NCBI GenBank assembly: GCA_027032075.1
Contig: JALVOC010000016.1
Span: forward strand, 1-50,574
Origin: Chromatiales bacterium
GTDB lineage: Bacteria; Pseudomonadota; Gammaproteobacteria; UBA6429; Thiohalophilaceae
DNA length: 50,574 bases
Direction of reading: 5' to 3'
Part shown: positions 43,758 through 50,574 of the stretch, piece after piece
How positions within the stretch are numbered: position 1 is the stretch's first letter
How the letters are laid out: the number at the start of each line of letters is the position of its first letter
The notes under the pieces: generated by a model
What the model was told of the DNA's origin: nothing
The model's input: the letters and a program-made list of their open reading frames with translations, nothing else
Databases searched by the model: none
Made by a program: the position numbers and the translations under genes

Positions 43758-44375
43758 TTACAGAATATAAAGCACCATTGCCAGAAAATGCGAAACACTG
43801 CCGGCCAGCACAAACAGGTGCCAGATCCCGTGAGCGTGCTTCATTTTCTCGTCGATGGCATAAAAAATAATGCCGCTGGTGTAGAACACACCACCAAGGC
43901 CCAATAAAAACAAAGCACCAGTGGGCAGGGCCCGGAAGAGGGGATACATGGCAACCAGGATCAACCAGCCCATCAGCAGATAGATGATCATCTGAATGGT
44001 GCGCGATCCCTTTTTGTGCAGACTGTCCACAATGATGCCGACAATCGCCAGCCCCCAGATGATGCCGAACAGGGTCCAGCCCCAGGAGCCACGCAAGGTA
44101 ACCAGGGTAAGCGGCGTATAGCTGCCGGCGATGAGCAGATAGATGGCCACATGATCCAGCTTCATGAAAATTTTCTTTGCCCGGCCACGCAACGAATGAT
44201 ACAGCGTCGACAGGGTGTACAACAGAAACAGAGAGGCGCCATAGACACTGAAACTCACAATCTTCCACACATCACCCTGCAAGGAAGCGAACACCACCAG
44301 CACCACCAGACCGGCCAGCGCCAGCGCCGCCCCGACCAGATGACTAATGCTGTTAAACCGTTCGCCGTGATACAT
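43758..44375 (-). CDS. trhA: Hemolysin III-family membrane protein TrhA
   Basis: 205 residues with seven membrane helices. Family motifs are HGERFNSISHLVGA at the N terminus, LYTLSTLYHSLRGRAKKIFMKLDHVAIYLLIAGSYTP in the middle, and GIWHLFVLAGSVSHFLAM at the C terminus, with the conserved histidines thought to bind metal. This group was first called hemolysin III, but its true role is likely in membrane lipid or metal homeostasis. GGAAGGGG precedes the ATG. Confidence 0.93.
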   Translation of the reverse strand: MYHGERFNSISHLVGAALALAGLVVLVVFASLQGDVWKIVSFSVYGASLFLLYTLSTLYHSLRGRAKKIFMKLDHVAIYLLIAGSYTPLTLVTLRGSWGWTLFGIIWGLAIVGIIVDSLHKKGSRTIQMIIYLLMGWLILVAMYPLFRALPTGALFLLGLGGVFYTSGIIFYAIDEKMKHAHGIWHLFVLAGSVSHFLAMVLYIL

Positions 44376-44420
44376 ACCCCTTCCTACCCGAAAAATAATT
44401 CAACACCTCTCCACCTGTAG

Positions 44421-44446
44421 GATGCGGTGAGCCCGCGAACCGCATC
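44421..44446. repeat. REP-like palindrome
   Basis: GATGCGGT (44421-44428) and ACCGCATC (44439-44446) form an 8-bp stem with a GC-rich loop, in the wider motif GTAGGATGCGGT. Palindromes of this form are widespread intergenic repeats in gammaproteobacteria. It may protect the 3' end of the cytochrome transcript. Confidence 0.6.
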
Positions 44447-44450
44447 GATC

Positions 44451-44582
44451 GCGATCCCAACCTCAAACCCACTTCAATGTCTCATCAACTCCAGCCATCC
44501 CGATAACTGACGCCGTTAACCCCTTCTCCAGCGATCCCAACCACAAACCCACGTCAATGTCTCATCAACTCCAGCCATCCCG
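44451..44582. repeat. Direct repeat spanning the 3' end of the cytochrome gene
   Basis: A 52-base unit at 44451-44502 recurs at 44531-44582 with two mismatches, 80 bases apart. The right copy includes the last codons and stop of the cytochrome gene (44554) and continues past it; the left copy therefore duplicates that coding end in non-coding DNA. Confidence 0.85.
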
Positions 44583-45408
44583 GCCTGTCCGTCAGCATTT
44601 TCCTGGCACCGTAGGCAATACGGTGCGTACCATGACAACGGGCACAGGCCAGCACTGCCAGAGTCCCCAATTCCCTTCCCTGATCCTTGACTGTACCGGT
44701 TTTCATGCTTTCACCCAGACCAGCTAATGCTTTCCTGATGATAACATCAGGATATACCCGCGTATCCTTTTTATGGCATGTTGAACAGGTTTTACCCAGT
44801 TCCTCCATACCCTTCTCCAATCCTGCCAGAGCCAACTGCGCCATATCCTGCATACCATCTTCTGATGCGATTTTTATGGCATTGAGCCGTTTGGATAGTT
44901 CTTCCATATGCTTCTTAAAGGAAACTGACGGGCTTACCTCAAGGATGGAAAAATCCGGAGCGCGATACATTGTTGCAGAAACCGCTCGATAATCCGCATG
45001 ACAGGACTCACAACTTTCACCCAATTCATCAAGCGTACGCTTCACATCCTGATACCGATTGTTTCCGGCACTTTCCTGTAATCGGGCAAGCGCTTCCTTG
45101 TCCAGCTCGTTCTCCCACTCCGGCACCATTTCCCCTATTTTCAGATAATTCACGCTCAAACGTGTCACCCACTTTTCCAGCAGCTTCGCATTCTGTTTAT
45201 CGGAATAAAACCTTACCGCCTGCATTTCACGCCGCAGTTTGAACATATTATGCAACCACACCTGCCGCTTGTTCAGCGGTTTGTACCACTTAGCCAATGA
45301 TGCCGGCGGCAACTTCATCAAAGCCACCCGGTCTTTATGCAAATAGACAACGCCACCCGCAATCACGACAAGCAGACACAAAAGAATAAAGAAGTGAGGC
45401 CACCGCAT
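44554..45408 (-). CDS. Three-haem c-type cytochrome, membrane-anchored
   Basis: 284 residues from ATG 45408 (AGGTG upstream; the GTG at 45417 is a second possibility). An N-terminal helix (FFILLCLLVVIAGGVVYL) anchors it or serves as a signal. Three CxxCH haem motifs are visible: CESCH, CSTCH and CARCH. Between them the sequence is helical (LDKEALARLQESAGNNRYQDVKRTLDELGE, HMEELSKRLNAIKIASEDG), like cytochrome c class II folds. No methionine or extra cysteine ligand is obvious. It probably carries electrons in the periplasm. Its 3' end is partly duplicated downstream. Confidence 0.88.
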   Translation of the reverse strand: MRWPHFFILLCLLVVIAGGVVYLHKDRVALMKLPPASLAKWYKPLNKRQVWLHNMFKLRREMQAVRFYSDKQNAKLLEKWVTRLSVNYLKIGEMVPEWENELDKEALARLQESAGNNRYQDVKRTLDELGESCESCHADYRAVSATMYRAPDFSILEVSPSVSFKKHMEELSKRLNAIKIASEDGMQDMAQLALAGLEKGMEELGKTCSTCHKKDTRVYPDVIIRKALAGLGESMKTGTVKDQGRELGTLAVLACARCHGTHRIAYGARKMLTDRPGWLELMRH

Positions 45409-45728
45409 CAAAATCACCTGTCTCGTTGCATTGGTATTAAATAAAAAGAAAAAATATACGATTTGTTCGTTCGATTTTACAGAAAGGACAGAAAATAATC
45501 GACTCTGATAAAATTCCAGTTACCACCAGCCTGGATAGAATGCGGCGAAATCCGGGAAAAATCCAAAATCACACTCGGAACCGCAGCGATTTATCAACGC
45601 CACCTTGCTTATGCCACCAGCTATTCCAGTTATAACATCTTTCAATATACCGTGAAACGCAATAACACATCAGACTGCATAATACCCTGGTGTCAGCATC
45701 AAAAGCGCACAACTGTCTGTATTGTTAT
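45409..45728. other. Gene-free stretch with island-like composition
   Basis: 320 bases, mostly AT-rich. The cytochrome promoter should lie in the right part. No repeat, hairpin or frame of note is seen. The composition change begins here and continues to the end of the window. Confidence 0.35.
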
Positions 45729-45971
45729 TTAATCGAATTTTCCTTCGAGGATTATCCCGAGCAAAAGAAAAACAAAACCGAACACCAATGCCACCCACCC
45801 AATCCAGGTTTCGGTCAGACCTGCCTTATCGTGCAAAAGGTAAACGACAATCGATATGACAAGAAAAAAATAACCCGCTATTTCCAGTGCACCAAGGTTT
45901 CTATTGCCAATTTGATAATATTTACCATCATCACGATTTATTCTGCAACGAAGTTCTTTCCACTTGATCAT
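45729..45971 (-). CDS. Small two-pass membrane protein, unknown
   Basis: 80 residues. Two hydrophobic helices (ALEIAGYFFLVISIVVYLL and TWIGWVALVFGFVFLLLGIIL) follow a charged N terminus. No family recognised. The region is AT-rich compared with the left half of the window, suggesting acquired DNA. A ribosome site is weak. Confidence 0.5.
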   Translation of the reverse strand: MIKWKELRCRINRDDGKYYQIGNRNLGALEIAGYFFLVISIVVYLLHDKAGLTETWIGWVALVFGFVFLLLGIILEGKFD

Positions 45972-46068
45972 TTTCTTTTACAAAATAATGTCACTTTATA
46001 TGGTGTAACGTAAAGGGCACCCTGCGCTTGCAACAAATCAGATAACGTCCTTGTTAGCACGCGATTAT

Positions 46069-46398
46069 TCACACCTCTTCAACAAAACGTACAGATGACA
46101 TTTTAATATATACTTTTTTATTGTTCTCCTTTTTCAACACAAGCATACCATCCCAGTTGGCAAACGAAAATCCCGCATCTTCACCCTCTACACTCCCAAG
46201 AATCTCGATTTTCTTGAAACTTCTGCCATCAGAAAGAAATACATTGTACGAAACACCAGTTTTTAAAGTCTCGGTAACTTGCGGAATCGTCTTTGCACGC
46301 AACTTACGTTTTTTTCTTTCAGTCAGTTTCGAAGAAATATAAGCATAAATCACCATCAAAATAATCACAGTAACAATAATTGCCCATACTTCTGACAT
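46069..46398 (-). CDS. Membrane-anchored protein, unknown
   Basis: 109 residues from MSEVWAIIV, with AAGGA six bases upstream. One N-terminal helix (IIVTVIILMVIYAYISS) is followed by a basic stretch (KLTERKKRKLRAKT) and a soluble domain (NVFLSDGRSFKKIEILGSVEGEDAGFSFANWDGMLVLKKE). No family recognised. The AT-rich composition fits the accessory island. Confidence 0.55.
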   Translation of the reverse strand: MSEVWAIIVTVIILMVIYAYISSKLTERKKRKLRAKTIPQVTETLKTGVSYNVFLSDGRSFKKIEILGSVEGEDAGFSFANWDGMLVLKKENNKKVYIKMSSVRFVEEV

Positions 46399-46479
46399 AT
46401 CTGTTCCTTTTGTGCAATCTGACACTTTATTCATATTTTTAAGCAAAAAACCAACAAATAAAAAACCTCACTGGCAGTG

Positions 46480-46790
46480 GATTCAGATAACAAAACCGCA
46501 GACTTCATTATGCAACTCGACATACCCTCCCTCACATATGCCATGCATTTTGCTATAGATCATCGCCTCTAAAGCCGCCCTCAACTTTTGCCCTGCCAAT
46601 AATGCTATTTGGCAATTGAAATTTGACCCACCATTCCTCCTCATAGGGCAGAAAGATCTCCGGCCCATATGGGCTAAAACCGAGTTCCATAGACTGGATT
46701 TTTCCATATCTCCATACCTTAAAAATCCTTCTCCTTCGTTGGTTAATACCCAGATGGTCTCGTTTCTGTTTTCACTATTATTTTCCTTTA
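46480..46790 (-). pseudogene. Possible remnant of a coding sequence
   Basis: On the minus strand one frame reads protein-like across ELGFSPYGPEIFLPYEEEWW and further to a stop (GDDL), but no start or ribosome site lies in that frame nearby. Another frame at 46483-46707 opens with MEKSSLWNSVL. The two frames cover the same bases and neither is convincing as a full gene. I read it as degraded coding DNA, probably from the RHS tip or its partner. Confidence 0.3.
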
Positions 46791-47040
46791 GTTGATTGAG
46801 TTGTACGCCAGCATTGGGCGGGTTGAGACAACGGTTTGTGTGCCTGTAAAAACGGATTGGCCATTTTTATCTTGAACATTAACGTTGAATGTATTCACAC
46901 CTGGGACCAAAGGCAACTAGCCCAGCAAGCTCCATCTGAGGTTAATTTTTCTTGCTCGTATCGGTTAAGGGCATCATAATCAATGGTCATGACCTGGCCC
47001 TGCCACCTCTGTGCGGTTTTTCGTCCACTGTATCATATCC
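46789..47040 (-). pseudogene. RHS-repeat fragment
   Basis: On the minus strand a short frame reads TIDYDALNRYEQEKLTSDG, with the YDALNR pattern of RHS/YD repeats. Another frame continues LPLVPGVNTFNVNVQDKNGQ and on to a stop, resembling RHS linker repeats. The frame changes between them, so the RHS sequence is broken. It lies downstream of the third patatin gene. Confidence 0.55.
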
Positions 47041-47051
47041 AGAATGACGAA

Positions 47052-49488
<2,437 letters not shown>

Positions 49489-49493
<5 letters not shown>

Positions 49494-49950
49494 AGTCTGG
49501 ATCTTCAAACATAACAAATTGGTAATTTTTATTGCTCCATTCAATCCAACCATGGAGCTCACTTTGATCCACAAAAACCACTGCGACTTTGTTTTTATCT
49601 TTATCGTAAACTATATATTCAATGTGGTTGGCATAAAACCGTAGTAATTTATTTAATGTAATAACATTCTTATTACACTCATAAATAGCAACAAATGTTT
49701 TATAGCCTGAGTTATTTATTGCTATATAATTACCTGGAATCATTAATAAACTATTTCCAGAATAAGGATCAGTAACAACCAATCCTTTACTAAAATCAAA
49801 CCGCCTACTTCCTTTGCTGTTGACTGCTACAATAGATGCCAACTTTTGCTTGTTAAGTATTTTGCCACAATATTTTTGTGTTTCAATATCAGAAGCTGCT
49901 GAACATATATTGCTATTCAATGATATAAAAAATGCAAATATAGTTACCAT
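49489..49950 (-). CDS. Small exported protein next to RHS/M23 remnant, possible immunity-like
   Basis: 153 residues from MVTIFAFFISLNSNICSAAS, a signal peptide. The mature part has YCGKILNKQK and YECNKNVITL, with a few Cys. The start is 10 bases after the stop of the M23-like fragment, the place where an immunity gene usually lies. The stop TAG (49489-49491) is inside the IS terminal repeat, so the natural C terminus may have been cut. No family recognised. An immunity role against a cell-wall peptidase is speculation. Confidence 0.5.
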
Positions 49951-49960
49951 GTTCCTAACT

Positions 49961-50150
49961 TTAATTACATCCACAACCAGCGCCTCCATCAGTCGGATTC
50001 ACAGCATTATTTGTTCGCAAATAATTTAATGGATCGATTCTTGTGTCTCTCGTAGCTCCTGTCTGAAACGTATAATGCAAATGCTGCCCCGTAGACCTCC
50101 CTGATAAATCACTCTGTCCAATTACAGAGCCTTCCGATACCACCTGCCCT
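49961..50150 (-). pseudogene. C-terminal fragment of an M23 peptidase domain
   Basis: The frame reads GKGQVVSEGSVIGQSDLSGR then STGQHLHYTFQTG, IDPLNYL: the last part of an M23 (LytM) peptidoglycan peptidase with the HLHY zinc motif. It begins right after a stop codon in its frame, and the RHS protein ends in another frame over the same bases. I infer a deletion joining RHS to the M23 tail out of frame. The remainder of the M23 domain is missing. Confidence 0.7.
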
Positions 50151-50574
50151 TTCCCTTATCCCTCCCACAAACCCAAACGGCTGAAATCCCGGGTTGGTAT
50201 CATTCACCACATTCCCGAATTCATCATAGTCCATTCTTTGCACAATGGTACCGTCGGCGCTATTTATGATAAGTCGTGGGCTGCCGAGGTGGGCGGATAT
50301 TATGTTGCCAAGGACGTCGTATTGATAACGGGTGGTGAGGCCGGTATCGGTCTTTGACTGCAATTCACCATTCAGCGTGTAGTTGTAACTGGCGCTGCCG
50401 TAGGTCAACAGCCGATCCTGTTCGTCATACGTGCCGGTGGTAGCGCCGAGGCTGGCCAGTTCGCCGAAGGCATTGTAGCGGCGTGTGGTTTTGATGCTAT
50501 CCAATGTGGTGCCGCTCAGCAGGCCGTTTTGCGGATCGCGGCTGAGGCTGAGCGCTCCGGCCTGGATGAGCAGG
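50109..50574 (-). pseudogene. RHS-repeat protein, 5' part outside window and broken at 3' end
   Basis: The frame is open to the window edge. It shows RHS/YD motifs RRYNAFGELASLGATTGTYD, QDRLLTYGSASYNYTLNGEL, TRYQYDVLGNI, GSPRLIINSADGTIVQRMDYDEFGNV and the FQPFGFVGG that usually leads to the RHS core (FAGGLYD). After FVGGI the sequence no longer fits RHS, changes frame to M23, and stops at 50109. RHS proteins are large toxin-delivery polymorphic proteins; this copy lacks its core and full tip, so it is a broken one. Confidence 0.75.

Overview
The window looks like chromosome from a gammaproteobacterium. The opening order DUF3426 protein, dusB, fis (4-base overlap), purH, and later purD is a known gammaproteobacterial arrangement. 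tas, hinT, yajQ, ycgN, trhA and rhomboid genes fit the same group. A prokaryotic-type phosphoribulokinase, three rhodanese proteins and a three-haem cytochrome suggest a sulfur-oxidising or autotrophic lifestyle. That is inference: no RuBisCO, Sox or Dsr gene is visible, and no rRNA or tRNA gene was found.

Layout. From 1 to 12.4 kb is housekeeping: tRNA dihydrouridine synthesis, Fis, purine synthesis (purH and purD, split by a phosphoesterase and an LTA-synthase-like sulfatase), phosphoribulokinase, Tas and HinT. From 12.4 to 25.4 kb lie signalling and envelope genes: two cyclic-nucleotide-binding proteins (one fused to a rhodanese), HDOD, SH3, an HU-like protein, a CBS pair, a YfaZ-type barrel, a rhomboid protease facing a zinc-ribbon/TPR membrane protein, a two-domain rhodanese and a Ycf46-like AAA+ ATPase. 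From 25.4 to 38.6 kb are YajQ, YcgN, three single-domain PilZ proteins, a patatin, a LOG protein, a J-domain membrane protein, a CDF transporter, a methyltransferase, an inactive-looking rhodanese and an ExeA-FHA ATPase. From 38.2 to 45.4 kb, mostly on the minus strand, are a patatin lipoprotein with three small downstream genes, MscS, a WbuC-like cupin, TrhA and the cytochrome. From 45.7 kb to the end is an AT-richer accessory island with RHS remnants, a broken RHS/M23 junction followed by a small secreted protein, an internally deleted IS3-type element and a third patatin lipoprotein.

Non-coding structure is the most unusual part. The leader of the AAA+ ATPase gene on the minus strand holds a set of stems, two of them mutually exclusive, ending in a hairpin with eight U residues; it looks like an attenuator, a riboswitch or a small RNA. 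Two copies of a short inverted-repeat element sit just upstream of the start codons of a rhodanese and a J-domain gene, and the second copy is interrupted by a different short inverted-repeat element. A third element of 240 bp with perfect 20-bp terminal inverted repeats lies upstream of tas.

Starts were moved from the longest frame where a Shine-Dalgarno site, signal peptide or family alignment favoured an internal codon. Family names rest on motif recognition, not database searches.
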